DNA from: Alphaproteobacteria bacterium
Lineage (GTDB): Bacteria; Pseudomonadota; Alphaproteobacteria; DSM-16000; Inquilinaceae
Assembly (NCBI GenBank): GCA_028277405.1
Contig: JANQGH010000040.1
Location: 1 to 47,186 of the forward strand
DNA length: 47,186 nt
Direction of reading: 5' to 3'
Numbering within the stretch: the stretch's first letter is position 1; each line of letters starts with the position of its first letter. Made by a program: the position numbers and the translations under genes. Below, one piece after another: positions 8,341 to 18,657 of the stretch. A model generated the notes under the pieces. The model worked only from the letters and a program-made list of their open reading frames with translations, was not told the DNA's origin and ran no database searches.

Positions 8341-8597
8341 TTTTGGCCCGGGCGCGGGCGCCGGGGCGAGGCCGGGGTGATAGCAGAAGGGGTGGGGGGG
8401 ATCAAGCAGGTTCGGTGGTTGCGCTCGGGCGCTGTTCGGTTGCGGGGTGAACGCGGTTGAGGCGTGCCGCGTCGGGCCAGGATTTTTGAGGTTCGCCCGC
8501 ATTCTGGCGCGTAGGCTGTTGGCCAGTTGGCTGGTCGGCCGGGTTTCGTGCTCTACTTCCTAAAGCCTGAGGTCAGCATTGCACGAGGCTCCCGACC

Positions 8598-9038
8598 ATG
8601 CGCCTGCCCACTTTCTTCTGTCTGATCGCCCTTGTGTTCTCGGGCACGGTCTTCCCAGACGCTGCCTCGGCCCAGCAGGGGCCGTCGGAGGCTGACCGGC
8701 AGGCTGTCATCGGCGTTATCCAGTCCCAGCTCGACGCATTTGCCGTGGACGACGCGGCCGGTGCCTATCAATTCGCTTCGCCTGGAATCCAGCGCATCTT
8801 CCCGACGCCTGAGATCTTCATGGGCATGGTGCGCACGGGCTATCCGCCGATCTATCGGCATCAGCGCGCTGATTTCCTTGAGTTTGACGTCGTCAACGGC
8901 GCGCTGGCCCAGCGCGTGCTGCTGGTCGGACCCGACGGCGTACCGGTGGTCGCGCTCTACTTCATGCAGCGCCAGCCCGACGGCAGCTGGCGGATCAACG
9001 GCGTTTCATTGCTGGAAGGCGGCGATACCAGCGCCTGA
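8598..9038 (+). CDS. DUF4864 secreted protein
   Basis: A 146-residue exported protein of the DUF4864 family, whose function is unknown. A signal peptide is clear: MRLPTFFCLIALVF, then GTVFPDAASAQ with cleavage after ASA. The mature part has the family pattern: an IGVIQSQLDAFAVDDAAGAY helix, then FASPGIQRIFPTPEIFMGMV, then GPDGVPVVALYFMQRQPDGSWRI strands, resembling an NTF2-like fold. No catalytic residues stand out. It is a single gene ahead of gpt, with 76 bases between them. Confidence 0.85.
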   Translation: MRLPTFFCLIALVFSGTVFPDAASAQQGPSEADRQAVIGVIQSQLDAFAVDDAAGAYQFASPGIQRIFPTPEIFMGMVRTGYPPIYRHQRADFLEFDVVNGALAQRVLLVGPDGVPVVALYFMQRQPDGSWRINGVSLLEGGDTSA

Positions 9039-9114
9039 CACCCGACCGCGGTCATTGGCAGGGGCCGCCGGCTGGGTTAATACCTAGCCGCTTGCGGAGA
9101 GAAGGGGAGCGCAG

Positions 9115-9612
9115 ATGGCCGAACCATCGCACATAACACGGCACTTTCCCGTGTCCTGGGAAGAGCTGCACCGCCATGCCAAGGCCCTGTCCTGGCGTTT
9201 GGCCGAGATGGGCGAATGGCAGGGCATCGTCGCCATCACCCGTGGCGGCTTGGTACCGGCGGCCATCGTGGCCCGCGAACTGAACGTCAGACTGATCGAT
9301 ACGGTCTGCGTCACCAGCTATGACCACGAAACCCAGCGGGACGCCGCGACCGTGCTGAAGGCGTCGGACAAGGCCGGGGACGGCACCGGCTGGCTGATCG
9401 TCGATGACCTCGTCGACACGGGCAAAACGGCGCGCATTGTGCGCGACCTGCTGCCCAAGGCACACTTGGCGACGATCTATGCCAAGCCGGAAGGGCGGCC
9501 GCTGGTCGACACCTTTGTCACCGAGGTCAGCCAGGACACCTGGATCAACTTCCCCTGGGACATCGAGCCGCAATACGCGACACCGATCGCCGACCTGCGC
9601 TCGGCGGGTTAG
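9115..9612 (+). CDS. gpt: xanthine phosphoribosyltransferase
   Basis: A 165-residue purine-salvage enzyme that joins xanthine or guanine to PRPP. It is close in length and sequence to the bacterial Gpt type. It has [16 protein letters not shown] near the N-terminus, the PRPP loop [16 protein letters not shown] (about 100-115) and the C-terminal INFPWDIEP typical of Gpt. Candidate ribosome site AGAGAAGGGGAG lies just upstream of the ATG. The gene converges on pheT and the two stop codons overlap by four bases, so there is no terminator between them. Confidence 0.95.
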   Translation: MAEPSHITRHFPVSWEELHRHAKALSWRLAEMGEWQGIVAITRGGLVPAAIVARELNVRLIDTVCVTSYDHETQRDAATVLKASDKAGDGTGWLIVDDLVDTGKTARIVRDLLPKAHLATIYAKPEGRPLVDTFVTEVSQDTWINFPWDIEPQYATPIADLRSAG

Positions 9613-12017
9613 CCGCGCAGCACGGCGCCGGTCTGCTTTTCCACCTGACGGACGATCTTGGCCGCCACCGCCTCGATCTGATCGTTGGTCAGGGTCGCGT
9701 CCCGCGGCTGCAGGGTGACGGTGAGCGCCAGGCTCTTCTGACCCTCCGGCACGCCCTTGCCCTCATAGACGTCGAACAGGGTGACCTCGGAGATCAGGCC
9801 GCGATCCGCCGCCTTCGCCGCCCGCAGCACGCCGTCCGCCGGGCGGTCGGCATCGACCAGGAAGGCGAAGTCGCGGGCCACCGGCTGAAACGGCGAGGCA
9901 TCGAGCAGCGGGCGTGCGGTGCCCGCCTTGCGCCGGGGCGCCGGCACCGCGTCCAGGAAAACCTCGAACGCGGCGATCGGGCCTTCGACGTCCAGGGCCT
10001 GCAGCGTCATAGGATGAATCTCGCCGAAATGGGCCAGCACATTGGCGCCCAGGCGCAGGACGCCCGACCGGCCGGGGTGGAACCAGTCCGGCGCGTCGGT
10101 GGTGGTTTGCAGGTTGGTGACGGGCGCCCCCGCCGCCTCCAGCGCCGCCAGCGCGTCCGCCTTGGCGTCGAACGCGTCCACCGGCCGGCCTGGGTCGGAC
10201 CAATGGCGCGGCGCGGCCGATCCACCTCGCAAGCCGCTGGCAACCCTTAGCTGCCCCTGCAGCGACGGGTCGCGATAGGCGGGGCCGACCTCGAACAGGG
10301 CGCTGTCCGGCAGGCCTCGCGCGGCATTGCGGCCGGCCGCCTGGATCAGGTTCGGCAGAACGGACGGCCGCATGACGTCCAGATCGCTGGCGATCGGGTT
10401 CAACAGGCGCAGACCGTCGTGCTGAAAGCCGAAATGCGCAGCGATCCCGCCAGCCATGAACGACCAGGTGACCGACTCGTTCAGGCCACGGCTGGCCAGC
10501 GCGCGTTTCACCTGACCGGCAATCTTAAAGCCGTGCGACACGGCCGGGCGCGTGATCGCCGAGGATTTGCGCAGCGAAACCGGCGGGATCTCGTCATAGC
10601 CTTCGACGCGCAGCACCTCCTCCACTAGGTCCGCCTCGCCGTCGATATCCGAACGCCAGCTTGGGGGCACGACCTCCAGGCGGCTGTCGGCACCGTCCGC
10701 AACCTCGAAGCCTAACGCGGTCAGGTGGGCCTTCTGGCGTTCGACCGGGATGTCGAGCCCGCCGAGCGCGGCGGGCCGGCCCGGCCGCAGGTGCAGCGCG
10801 CGCCGCCAATCGGGCGCGGCGCCCGTCACCACGGTCTCGCCCGCCTCGCCACCGCACAGCTCGATGATCAGGGCCGTCGCCGCCTCGATGCCGGGCAGGA
10901 CGCCTTCGGGGTCGACGCCGCGTTCGAACCGGTAGCGCGCGTCGGACTCGATGCCCAGCTTGCGCCCGGTCTCGGCCGTGCGCACGGGGTCGAACAGGGC
11001 GGCCTCGACAAACACGTTCGTCGTTTCCTCCGTGCAGCCGGTCGAAACGCCGCCGACCACACCGCCGAGCGAGACCACGCCCGTGTCGTCAGAGATGACG
11101 CAGACCTGATCGTCGCCGATCTCGTAGGACTTGTCGTTCAGCGCATCGATCGTCTGACCCGGCTGGGACAGGCGCAGCACCAAATCGCCCTTGACCTTGT
11201 CGGCGTCAAAGACATGCAGCGGCCGGGCGCGATCGAGCGTGAACAGGTTGGTGATGTCGACCAACGTGGAGATCGGCCGCAGGCCGACGGCGCGCAGCCT
11301 GTCCTGCAGCCAGCGCGGGCTCGGACCGTTGCGCACGCCGCGGATCAGCCGGCCGGCAAACAGCGGGCAGGCGTCTTCGGCACTTTCCGGAAAGTCGAAC
11401 CGGACGCCGATGGGGCTGGCACCGCTGCCCGCGACGGTCACCTGGGGCAACAGCTTCAAGGTACCGTGGCCGGCGGCCGCGAGATCCCGGGCGATGCCGC
11501 GCACGCCGGCACAGTCACCCCGGTCCGGCGTCAGCGCGATGTCGATCACCGGGTCGTTCAGCCCGGCGACCTCGGCAAAGGGCGTGCCGATGGCCGCATC
11601 TTCGGCCAGTTCGATGATGCCCTCATGCTCGTCCGACAGGCCGACCTCGCGCTCGGAGACCAGCATGCCGTTGGATTCCACGCCCCTGATCTTGCCCTTC
11701 TTCAGGTGCAGGCCGGTGCCGGGAACGTGCGTGCCCGGCGGCGCGAAGACACCCATCATGCCGGTCCGCGCGTTGGGCGCGCCGCAGACGACCTGAACCT
11801 CCGCGTCGGCCGTTTCCACGATACAGACCTTCAGCCGGTCCGCATTGGGATGCTGTTCGGCGGATTTCACGCGCGCCACGGTGAACGCGGCGAGTTCGGA
11901 CGCCGGGTCGTGCACGTGCTCGACCTCCAGCCCCAGGGCCGTCAGCGCGTCGGTAAGGGTGGCCAGGGGCGCATCCGTATCCAGATGCTCCTTCAACCAG
12001 GACAAGGTGAATTTCAT
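9609..12017 (-). CDS. pheT: phenylalanine--tRNA ligase beta subunit
   Basis: The 802-residue beta subunit of cytoplasmic PheRS, of normal bacterial length. It begins [15 protein letters not shown], followed by a tRNA-binding OB domain (about 40-150, with VVCGAPNAR). The B3/B4 editing region and the B5 domain follow, then the catalytic-like core ([27 protein letters not shown]). The C-terminal ferredoxin-fold anticodon-binding domain contains [12 protein letters not shown] and ends KQTGAVLRG. It lies 15 bases behind pheS and forms the usual pheST unit. The very long opposite-strand frames inside it are GC-driven shadows. Confidence 0.98.
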   Translation of the reverse strand: MKFTLSWLKEHLDTDAPLATLTDALTALGLEVEHVHDPASELAAFTVARVKSAEQHPNADRLKVCIVETADAEVQVVCGAPNARTGMMGVFAPPGTHVPGTGLHLKKGKIRGVESNGMLVSEREVGLSDEHEGIIELAEDAAIGTPFAEVAGLNDPVIDIALTPDRGDCAGVRGIARDLAAAGHGTLKLLPQVTVAGSGASPIGVRFDFPESAEDACPLFAGRLIRGVRNGPSPRWLQDRLRAVGLRPISTLVDITNLFTLDRARPLHVFDADKVKGDLVLRLSQPGQTIDALNDKSYEIGDDQVCVISDDTGVVSLGGVVGGVSTGCTEETTNVFVEAALFDPVRTAETGRKLGIESDARYRFERGVDPEGVLPGIEAATALIIELCGGEAGETVVTGAAPDWRRALHLRPGRPAALGGLDIPVERQKAHLTALGFEVADGADSRLEVVPPSWRSDIDGEADLVEEVLRVEGYDEIPPVSLRKSSAITRPAVSHGFKIAGQVKRALASRGLNESVTWSFMAGGIAAHFGFQHDGLRLLNPIASDLDVMRPSVLPNLIQAAGRNAARGLPDSALFEVGPAYRDPSLQGQLRVASGLRGGSAAPRHWSDPGRPVDAFDAKADALAALEAAGAPVTNLQTTTDAPDWFHPGRSGVLRLGANVLAHFGEIHPMTLQALDVEGPIAAFEVFLDAVPAPRRKAGTARPLLDASPFQPVARDFAFLVDADRPADGVLRAAKAADRGLISEVTLFDVYEGKGVPEGQKSLALTVTLQPRDATLTNDQIEAVAAKIVRQVEKQTGAVLRG

Positions 12018-12032
12018 CGTCTTTTCCCTGCC

Positions 12033-13109
12033 TCAGCCGTTCAAGCCCTGGGCCAGATTGGGGACCGAGAGCGGCACGAAGCCGTAATGCTTCAGCCAGC
12101 GCAGATCGGCCTCGAAGAAGGTGCGCAAATCCGGAATGCCGTATTTCAGCATCGCCGGCCGCTCGATGCCCATGCCGAAGGCAAAACCCTGATACTTGCT
12201 GCTGTCGATGCCGGACATTTCCAGCACCTTGGGATGGACCATGCCGCAGCCCAGGATCTCCAGCCAGTCGCCGTAATTGCCCAGCTTCAGCTCGCCGCCG
12301 GCGCGCGAACAGCCGATATCGACCTCCGCCGAGGGTTCGGTGAAAGGGAAGAAGCTGGGACGGAAGCGCAGCGGTAGATCGTCGATCTCGAAGAAGGCGC
12401 GCGCGAAATCGATCAGGCAGCCTTTCAGATGGCCCATATGGGTCGTCTCGTCGACGACCAGCCCCTCGATCTGGTGAAACATGGGCGTGTGGGTCATGTC
12501 GTAGTCCGACCGGAAGGTGCGGCCCGGCGCTATGATGCGGATCGGCGGCGCCTGGCTGGTCATGGTGCGGACCTGAACGGGGCTGGTGTGCGTGCGCAGG
12601 ACGTTGCCCAGCCCATCCGCGCCGGGCGGCAGGTAGAAGGTATCCTGCATCTGCCGGGCCGGGTGGCCGGGCGGCATGTTCAGGGCGGTGAAGTTCTTGT
12701 GGTCGTCCTCGATGTCCGGTCCCTCGGCGACGACGAACCCCATATCGGCGAAGATGGCGATCATCTCGTCCATCGTCTGGGTAATGGGGTGGATGCGGCC
12801 CTCGGGGCTGGGCCGCACCGGCAGGGTGACGTCGAGCCGATCGGCGGCCAGCTTGGCGTCCATCGCCACCTTGGCAAGATCGGTCTTCGCGGCTTCGATG
12901 GACGCTGCCACCTCGTCCTTCAGTTCGTTCAGCGCCTGGCCGGCCTGCCGTCGCGCATCCGGGTCCAGACCGCCGAGGCCTTTCATCAGCCCGGTGATCC
13001 GGCCCTTCTTGCCCAACGCCTGAACACGCACGGCGTCTAGAGCGGCCAAATCGCCGGCCGAGGACACCGCCGCCATCAGCTCGTCGCGTACTTTCGCTAG
13101 ATCTTCCAT
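12033..13109 (-). CDS. pheS: phenylalanine--tRNA ligase alpha subunit
   Basis: The 358-residue catalytic alpha subunit of PheRS, a class II synthetase. I chose the ATG at 13109 ([11 protein letters not shown]) because it gives the normal N-terminus and has GGAAG upstream; an ATG 39 bases further out would add a non-homologous tail. An N-terminal coiled-coil is followed by class II motifs: [35 protein letters not shown], and the motif 3 region [18 protein letters not shown]. It is preceded by a strong hairpin with a T run (13149-13200) that separates it from rplT. Confidence 0.98.
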   Translation of the reverse strand: MEDLAKVRDELMAAVSSAGDLAALDAVRVQALGKKGRITGLMKGLGGLDPDARRQAGQALNELKDEVAASIEAAKTDLAKVAMDAKLAADRLDVTLPVRPSPEGRIHPITQTMDEMIAIFADMGFVVAEGPDIEDDHKNFTALNMPPGHPARQMQDTFYLPPGADGLGNVLRTHTSPVQVRTMTSQAPPIRIIAPGRTFRSDYDMTHTPMFHQIEGLVVDETTHMGHLKGCLIDFARAFFEIDDLPLRFRPSFFPFTEPSAEVDIGCSRAGGELKLGNYGDWLEILGCGMVHPKVLEMSGIDSSKYQGFAFGMGIERPAMLKYGIPDLRTFFEADLRWLKHYGFVPLSVPNLAQGLNG

Positions 13110-13148
13110 CTCACTGCTTCCGCATTCCGTCCGCTTTCCCCGGATCAT

Positions 13149-13200
13149 AAAAAACGGGGCCTCGCCCCGGGAAATCTGGTCTCCCGGGCCGAGGCCCCGC
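13149..13200 (-). terminator. strong intrinsic terminator or attenuator before pheS
   Basis: Read on the minus strand, an almost perfect GC-rich stem (GCGGGGCCTCGGCCCGGGA pairing with its complement across a short loop) ends in CCCCG followed by TTTTTT. It lies 52 bases after the rplT stop and about 40 bases before the pheS start. It can end rpmI-rplT transcripts, or act as an attenuator for pheST, as phe leaders do in enterobacteria. No short Phe-rich leader frame was found, so simple termination is more likely. Confidence 0.8.
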
Positions 13201-13251
13201 TTAATCGGTTGGTTCGGCCGGTCCCATGGTGCTTGGTTCCGGCCGGGTGTC

Positions 13252-13614
13252 TTACTTGTCGAGCGCCGCCTCAGCCTGGTTGACCAAGGCCCTAAACGAT
13301 TCCGGTTCGCGCACGGCCAGGTCGGCCAGCACCTTGCGGTCGACCTCGATGCCGGCCTTGGTCAGGCCGTTCATGAAGCGCGAATAGGTCAGGTCCGACA
13401 CCTCGCGCACGCCGGCGTTGATGCGCTGGATCCACAGTGCGCGGAACGCCCGCTTGCGGGTGCGCCGATCGCGATAGGCGTACTGGCCGGCCTTCTCCAC
13501 AGCCTGCCGGGCGACCCGATAGGTGTTCTTGCGCCGGCCGCGATAGCCCTTGGCGAGCTTCAGGACCTCTTTGTGCCGGGCGTGCTTGGTGACGCCCCTT
13601 TTAACTCGTGCCAT
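13252..13614 (-). CDS. rplT: 50S ribosomal protein L20
   Basis: A 120-residue L20, strongly basic, starting [24 protein letters not shown] and containing the family core [20 protein letters not shown]. It binds 23S rRNA early in 50S assembly and in many bacteria represses its own operon. It lies 21 bases after rpmI. The gap to pheS contains the terminator. Confidence 0.98.
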   Translation of the reverse strand: MARVKRGVTKHARHKEVLKLAKGYRGRRKNTYRVARQAVEKAGQYAYRDRRTRKRAFRALWIQRINAGVREVSDLTYSRFMNGLTKAGIEVDRKVLADLAVREPESFRALVNQAEAALDK

Positions 13615-13635
13615 CTCTCTAGCCTCCTTCGCCGG

Positions 13636-13836
13636 TCAGCCGTTCGGCAGCCGATATTTGCGGATGTTCCTGGCGTCGCTCTCGGCCATGATCTTGGTGC
13701 CCTGGTTCCGCTCCTTGGCGGATTTGGGCTTGGAGATCAGGCGGTGGCGCCGCAGGGCCGAATTGAACCGGACCTTGCCGGAGGCGGTGAGCCGAAAACG
13801 CTTTTTCGAGCTCGAATGGGTTTTGATCTTGGGCAT
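13636..13836 (-). CDS. rpmI: 50S ribosomal protein L35
   Basis: A 66-residue L35 starting MPKIKTHSSSKKRFRLTASG. The ATG at 13836 has AGGAG eight bases upstream; an ATG 45 bases further out would add a tail not found in L35. It ends RKYRLPNG. It normally follows infC directly, but here about 1.6 kb with three unrelated secreted-protein genes intervenes. Confidence 0.97.
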   Translation of the reverse strand: MPKIKTHSSSKKRFRLTASGKVRFNSALRRHRLISKPKSAKERNQGTKIMAESDARNIRKYRLPNG

Positions 13837-14021
13837 TTTAACTCCTTGATCTCTGGAGTGAGTTTCGGGGCGGTTGGGCATGCCCTGGGACTAGGACGCA
13901 AATATTGCGCCCGCCCGGCCGCGCCGCCCGGTTACAAGGTCGCGGGTTATAGCCAAGCGGCCACGGCGTTGCAAGGATTACCGGATCGAGACCAGCTATG
14001 CGGGGACGTCCGTCTGGGCGA

Positions 14022-14348
14022 TCAGTCCAGGCCCGGCAGCATACAGCCATCACGCGTGTAGGCGTAAGTGGCCGCGCCGGTCCGTCCCAGGCTCATCACC
14101 AGCCAGCCCTCGGGGCACTGCTCAAGCTTGATCCAGGCTTGCGCGCCGCCGAACTGGTCTTGCGGATCGGGGTAGGGGTAGATGTTCACATCGACGACCT
14201 GGGCCGGCTCGATGCCGAGGCGGCGAAGTTCGTCCTCAACGCCTTGCTCGTACTGGAATTGGCCGCTGGAAAGCGTCGGCATCGCCATCATCGTTGCGGC
14301 AAAAACCAGGCTGAGAAGGCCAGTTCTGTTCAAGGCCGAAAGGTTCAT
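14022..14348 (-). CDS. small secreted protein, tandem family member A
   Basis: A 108-residue predicted exported protein, one of three tandem paralogs. The start MNLSALNRTG gives a normal signal peptide (hydrophobic LLSLVFAATMMAM, cleavage near SSGQ). The mature part follows the pattern shared by all three: a short helix DELRRLGIEPAQ, a strand VVDVNIYPYPD, then AWIKLEQCPEGWLVM, then TYAYTRDGCMLPGLD at the C-terminus. Two cysteines (CPEGW and DGC) are kept in all three and could form a disulfide. I do not recognise a named family. A longer upstream ATG frame would bury the signal peptide and is rejected. Confidence 0.75.
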   Translation of the reverse strand: MNLSALNRTGLLSLVFAATMMAMPTLSSGQFQYEQGVEDELRRLGIEPAQVVDVNIYPYPDPQDQFGGAQAWIKLEQCPEGWLVMSLGRTGAATYAYTRDGCMLPGLD

Positions 14349-14467
14349 GACATTCAGCAATCGTGTTCTGGGATCGAGCAATCGCGGCAGGTCCACGCAG
14401 GACCAACCGCTGCGGCAGGCCAATCGTGAGGCAATTCGCCGGCGTCGCTGCGGTTCAGCACCCTCGC

Positions 14468-14797
14468 TCAAGCCTCGTCCAAGCCCGGTATCGAGCAGCC
14501 GTCGCGCGTGTAGGCATAGGTCACATGCCCCGTACGTCCGACCGTCATGACGACCCAGCCTTGCGGGCATTGCTCCACCCGCACCCAGGCTTCCGCCCCT
14601 TGCACGCGATCATTGTTGTCCCGTCGCGGATAGATGTTCAGCTCCGTGACTTGATCGGGCGTAATGCCATACTGCGCCAGCCGCTCGTAGACGCCGCGCT
14701 CGGATCGCGATTGCGCGAAGGCCGTTTGCGCGGCCAGCGCCACGGCCAACGCGACAATGAGGTGTGTGAAGCACTGGCTTATTCGGCCGATGATCAT
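14468..14797 (-). CDS. small secreted protein, tandem family member B
   Basis: A 109-residue paralog of the flanking genes. ATG at 14797 has GGAGA upstream and opens a clear signal peptide (MIIGRISQCFTHLIVAL, cleavage after AFA). The mature part has YERLAQYGITPDQVTELNIY, AWVRVEQCPQGWVVM and YAYTRDGCSIPGLDEA. It keeps the two cysteines and the PGLD tail, with two extra residues at the end. Spacers of 119 and 149 bases to its neighbours suggest each copy has its own expression signals or was duplicated with its leader. Confidence 0.77.
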   Translation of the reverse strand: MIIGRISQCFTHLIVALAVALAAQTAFAQSRSERGVYERLAQYGITPDQVTELNIYPRRDNNDRVQGAEAWVRVEQCPQGWVVMTVGRTGHVTYAYTRDGCSIPGLDEA

Positions 14798-14946
14798 GGA
14801 AGTCTCCAAGTCGACATATCTAAACTTTAGATGGTGATATGGATCTCGTCGGACTGGAAACCAGGGTGGGGCGCATCGTGCGACCAAAAGCCAAGGGCGC
14901 GTCCGGCCACCGAAGCAGGGGCTTGCGGCGGCCGGAACAGCAGGCG

Positions 14947-15279
14947 TCAGTCGAGTCCGGGAACCTGACAGTTGCCGTGCGTATAGGTGTACGTCACGGT
15001 GGCAAAGGCGGACATGTTGACGACGATCCAGCCTTCTGGGCAATCGTCGATACGAACCCAGCCGGTTGCGCGGTCGACCAGATTGCGCCGGTCATAGTGT
15101 GGATAGACGCGCAAATCCACGATCTCCGCGTCGCTGATACCAAGCTCGGCCAGTTCTTCAAGGACCGTCTCCTCGAAGTCTTCGATGCGCGGCGAGAACA
15201 AGGCACTGGCCGAGGTCGACAGAAATACGCTGCCGAGGATGGTTACCGCCAGCAGGCGGCCAATACGAGCTAACGTCAT
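14947..15279 (-). CDS. small secreted protein, tandem family member C
   Basis: A 110-residue paralog. The ATG at 15279 (MTLARIGRLL) is preferred over the one 18 bases upstream because GGAG then sits at proper distance. The signal peptide runs to about STSASA. The mature part has LEELAELGISDAEIVDLRVY, GWVRIDDCPEGWIVVNM and YTYTHGNCQVPGLD. It is the most diverged of the three, with GNC in place of DGC, but keeps both cysteines. It is the first of the block after infC, with 175 bases between them that may hold a promoter. Confidence 0.75.
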   Translation of the reverse strand: MTLARIGRLLAVTILGSVFLSTSASALFSPRIEDFEETVLEELAELGISDAEIVDLRVYPHYDRRNLVDRATGWVRIDDCPEGWIVVNMSAFATVTYTYTHGNCQVPGLD

Positions 15280-15454
15280 AAGACGACTCCATATCATTTG
15301 TCACAGATCCGCTGTGATCTGCCGGATATGGAGCCGGCACTAGGCCCGGCCAGTCAAAACGGCGTTAACTGATTGTGCGATTTATGCGCTTCGGGCAGCC
15401 TCGGACACCCTGTGGGTCAGGTGCCCGGGCCATCACTGCGGCGGACCGGTCTGG

Positions 15455-15991
15455 CTAGCGCGGCGCCAGAACCATGACCATTTGGCGGCCTTCCAGCTTG
15501 GGGAAAAGCTCCACCTTGGTCATCTCTTCAAGCTCGTCACGAACGCGTGTCAGAACGTTCATGCCGAGTTCCTGGTGGGCCATCTCACGGCCTCGAAAAC
15601 GCAACGTAACCTTAACCTTGTCGCCGGCCTCGATGAACCGGCGGGCGTTGCGCATCTTCACATTGTAATCGTTGTCGTCGATGTTCGGGCGCAGCTTGAT
15701 CTCCTTGACGTCGATGATCTTTTGCTTCTTGCGCGCCTCGTTGGCCTTTTTCTGGGCCTCGTACTTGTACTTGCCATAGTCGAGGATCTTGCACACCGGC
15801 GGATCGGCGTTAGGCGACACTTCGACCAGGTCGAGCCCGACATCGTCTGCGGCACGGATGGCATCGCGAATGGCAACTACGCCGACCATCTCACCGTCGG
15901 CCGCGACCAGCCGAACCCTTGGGACGTCGATCTCTTGGTTCACCCGCGGGCCCTCTCGGGTCGGGGGAACATTCTGGGTAATACGGGCTAT
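15455..15991 (-). CDS. infC: translation initiation factor IF-3 with ATA start codon
   Basis: A 178-residue IF-3, which binds the 30S subunit and discriminates against wrong start codons. Coding similarity continues upstream of the GTG at 15943 through [15 protein letters not shown], the normal IF-3 N-terminus. The only sensible initiator is ATA at 15989-15991, with a perfect AAGGAGG six bases ahead. Rare AUU/AUA/AUC starts are an established feature of infC and let IF-3 repress its own synthesis. The N-domain ([30 protein letters not shown]) is joined by a Lys-rich helix to the C-domain (KIKLRPNI-like [25 protein letters not shown]). It lies 63 bases behind thrS. Confidence 0.96.
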   Translation of the reverse strand: MARITQNVPPTREGPRVNQEIDVPRVRLVAADGEMVGVVAIRDAIRAADDVGLDLVEVSPNADPPVCKILDYGKYKYEAQKKANEARKKQKIIDVKEIKLRPNIDDNDYNVKMRNARRFIEAGDKVKVTLRFRGREMAHQELGMNVLTRVRDELEEMTKVELFPKLEGRQMVMVLAPR

Positions 15992-16054
15992 GTAAGCCTC
16001 CTTTGCTTGTTAAGCGGGTTTGTGAAAACGTGAGACGATGGAGCCTTGGCCCGA

Positions 16055-18034
16055 CTATTCCGGCCGGTCCAACGGCGACAATGCCTCTGTGTGGAGTTTA
16101 TTGACCGCGTCGTCGAGGGCAAGCACTTCTTGCGCTTTGCCGCCCAATCGACGCATGGCCACCGTGCGTTCTTCCGCCTCGCGCTTGCCAACCACCAGGA
16201 TGACCGGCACCTTGGCAAGCGAAAGCTCGCGGACCTTCAGATTGATCTTTTCGTTCCGCAAATCAAGGTGCCCGCGCAGTCCGGCTGCTTCCAACGCGGC
16301 AAAGACCTCGCCGGCGTAACCGTCCGCATCCGAGGTGATCGTCGCGACCGCCACCTGGACCGGGGCGAGCCAGAGCGGGAATCGGCCGGCGTAGTTTTCG
16401 ATCAGAACGCCGATGAACCGCTCCATCGATCCAAGGATCGCCCGGTGAAGCATGACCGCATGGTGCTTTTGGCCGTCCTCGCCGACATAGACCGCGCCCA
16501 GCCGTTCCGGCAGCACGAAGTCGCATTGCAGCGTGCCGCACTGCCAATCCCGGCCGATGGCGTCGCGCAAGACGAACTCCAGTTTTGGCCCGTAGAACGC
16601 GCCCTCACCCGGATTGATCTCAAACGGGTGGCCGGATGCCTCGACCGCCTCGCGCAGCGCGGTTTCGGCCCGATCCCAGACCTCGTCCTCGCCGGCCCGC
16701 ACCGGTGGCCGGTCGGCGAACTTGATGCGCATCTCGTCGAAGCCGAAATCGCTGTAGACCTGCCGCAACTGTTCGATGAAGGCGATGCTTTCTTCCTTCA
16801 TCTGGTCGGCGCGGCAAAAGATGTGGGCATCGTCCTGGGTGAAGGCGCGCACCCGCATGATGCCGTGCAAGGCGCCCGACGGCTCGTTGCGATGGCAAGC
16901 ACCGAATTCCGCCATGCGGATCGGCAGGTCGCGATAGCTCTTGATGCCCTGGCGGAAGATCTGGACATGGGCGGGGCAGTTCATGGGCTTCAGGCCCAGA
17001 ACCCGTTCGCCCTCGTCTGTGTGCACCGTGAAGATGTTGTCGCCGAACTTGTCCCAATGACCCGACTGTTCCCACAAGGACCGATCAATCAGTTGCGGCG
17101 TGCGCACCTCTTCATAGCCCGCCTGGGCCAGCCGGCCGCGAATGTAGGTCTCGATGGTCCGCCACAGGGTCCAGCCCTTGGCGTGCCAGAACACCGAGCC
17201 GACCGCCTCGTCCTGCAGATGGAACAGGTCCATTTCGCGGCCCAGCCGCCGGTGATCGCGGCGCTCGGCCTCTTCGATCTGATGAAGATAGGCCTTCAGC
17301 TCATCATCGTTGCGCCAGGCGGTGCCGTAGATCCGCTGCAGCATGGCGTTGCGGTGATCGCCTCGCCAATAGGCGCCGGCGACCTTGGTCAGCTTGAAGG
17401 CCTGGCCGATATCCTTGGTCGTGCGCATGTGCGGCCCGCGACACAGATCCAGCCATTCGCCCTGGCGATAGACCGAGATCGGCTCGTCGGCCGGCAGGTC
17501 GCGGATGATCTCGGCCTTGTAGGCCTCTCCCGCCTGCTCGAAATAGCGGATGGCGTCGTCGCGGTCCCAAACCTCCCGCTCGAACGGTTGGCCGCGCTGG
17601 ACGATGGCGCGCATCTCGGCCTCGATATGCCCCAGATCTTCCGGCGTGAACGGCTCGTCGCGGGCGAAATCGTAATAGAAGCCGTTCTCGATCGCCGGGC
17701 CGATGGTCACCTGAGTGCCGGGATAAAGGCGCTGCACCGCCTCTGCCATGACATGGGCGGCGTCGTGACGGATCAACTCCAGCGCGGCATCGTCCTTGCG
17801 CGTGATGATCCTGACCGACGCGTCCCTGTCGATCAGAAACGACAGGTCCCGCACCTCGCCGTCGACCTCGATCGCCAAGGCCGCCTTGGCCAGGCTGTTG
17901 GCGATCGACGCCGCGATTTCCGCGCCCGTAACCGGCCGGTCGTAGCCACGCTGTCCGCCGTCGGGCAGGGTCACCGTGACGGGCCCGGCCGGGCTGTCGG
18001 GCGACGAAGCGGGCGAGACCACAGTCGAGGTCAT
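16055..18034 (-). CDS. thrS: threonine--tRNA ligase
   Basis: A 659-residue class II synthetase. The ATG at 18034 ([10 protein letters not shown]) is chosen over one 54 bases upstream because it gives the family length. It has a TGS domain (about 15-80), an N2 editing domain with [11 protein letters not shown], and the catalytic core with zinc ligands in [10 protein letters not shown], the motif 2 region [20 protein letters not shown], and a C-terminal anticodon-binding domain ending LSPLDRPE. It starts the thrS-infC block on the minus strand. The 714-codon frame on the opposite strand is a shadow. Confidence 0.98.
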   Translation of the reverse strand: MTSTVVSPASSPDSPAGPVTVTLPDGGQRGYDRPVTGAEIAASIANSLAKAALAIEVDGEVRDLSFLIDRDASVRIITRKDDAALELIRHDAAHVMAEAVQRLYPGTQVTIGPAIENGFYYDFARDEPFTPEDLGHIEAEMRAIVQRGQPFEREVWDRDDAIRYFEQAGEAYKAEIIRDLPADEPISVYRQGEWLDLCRGPHMRTTKDIGQAFKLTKVAGAYWRGDHRNAMLQRIYGTAWRNDDELKAYLHQIEEAERRDHRRLGREMDLFHLQDEAVGSVFWHAKGWTLWRTIETYIRGRLAQAGYEEVRTPQLIDRSLWEQSGHWDKFGDNIFTVHTDEGERVLGLKPMNCPAHVQIFRQGIKSYRDLPIRMAEFGACHRNEPSGALHGIMRVRAFTQDDAHIFCRADQMKEESIAFIEQLRQVYSDFGFDEMRIKFADRPPVRAGEDEVWDRAETALREAVEASGHPFEINPGEGAFYGPKLEFVLRDAIGRDWQCGTLQCDFVLPERLGAVYVGEDGQKHHAVMLHRAILGSMERFIGVLIENYAGRFPLWLAPVQVAVATITSDADGYAGEVFAALEAAGLRGHLDLRNEKINLKVRELSLAKVPVILVVGKREAEERTVAMRRLGGKAQEVLALDDAVNKLHTEALSPLDRPE

Positions 18035-18148
18035 GGGATCGGTCTTTCTCGTGGCAATGGGCGGCCGGGGCCGCAAAAGCGTGCGCACTCTAGGGTTGTC
18101 GGCGGTGCTGTCAAGAATAGGGCCGGCATGACAGAGCGGCCGGCCCGG

Positions 18149-18538
18149 TCAGTCATAGGCGGCGTAGGATTTTTCCTCGACGAGTTCTGAGCCGAGGGCC
18201 TCGTTGACCTGGCGTTTCAGCGCCGCGCGCTTGTCGTTGGTGCGGTACACGTCTCGGGCCAAGGCCACGAAGCGTGCGCCGAAATCGCCCTGCCGCTCGC
18301 AGTCGCGAATGTCGTCCTCGATCTGCCACAGCGCTTCGTTCACCTCACGCAGCGCGCCAATCACGGCACCAAGCGGCGTCAAGTCGACGCCGGCCTCGTC
18401 GCGCGTGGCCCTCAACGCCGCCAACTCCTTGGCGACGTTCGCGGTTTTTGCGGGATCGGCAATCCGCTCGGCCTTGATCTCCAGAATGGCGATCTTGTCC
18501 AGCAGTTCGCCCCAGGACACGGGGACATGGATCAGCAT
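18149..18538 (-). CDS. DUF6165 family protein
   Basis: A 129-residue cytoplasmic, mostly helical protein of the DUF6165 family, function unknown. Family hallmarks are the opening VPVSWGELLDKIAILEIKAERI and the end NDKRAALKRQVNEALGSELVEEKSY. No signal peptide or catalytic motif is visible. It lies 114 bases upstream of thrS in the same direction and is divergent from the hydrolase gene. Confidence 0.85.
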   Translation of the reverse strand: MLIHVPVSWGELLDKIAILEIKAERIADPAKTANVAKELAALRATRDEAGVDLTPLGAVIGALREVNEALWQIEDDIRDCERQGDFGARFVALARDVYRTNDKRAALKRQVNEALGSELVEEKSYAAYD

Positions 18539-18657
18539 GGCCGCGGGTTATGGGCGCCCAATGCGCCCAATGCAAGCCTCGCACGCGCGCTTGCGGGGTT
18601 GTGCGGCATTCGGACCGGCGCCAACTGTCGGTCAGGAAAAAGAAGAGTTGAGCAAAC

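Noticed and set aside
10725..12377. 550-codon open frame antisense to pheT
   Set aside because: Same reasoning: opposite a complete PheT, low-complexity composition, no ribosome site.
16046..18190. 714-codon open frame antisense to thrS
   Set aside because: It lies fully opposite a clear threonyl-tRNA synthetase, has biased Arg/Asp/His-rich composition and no recognisable domain. It is a product of high GC.
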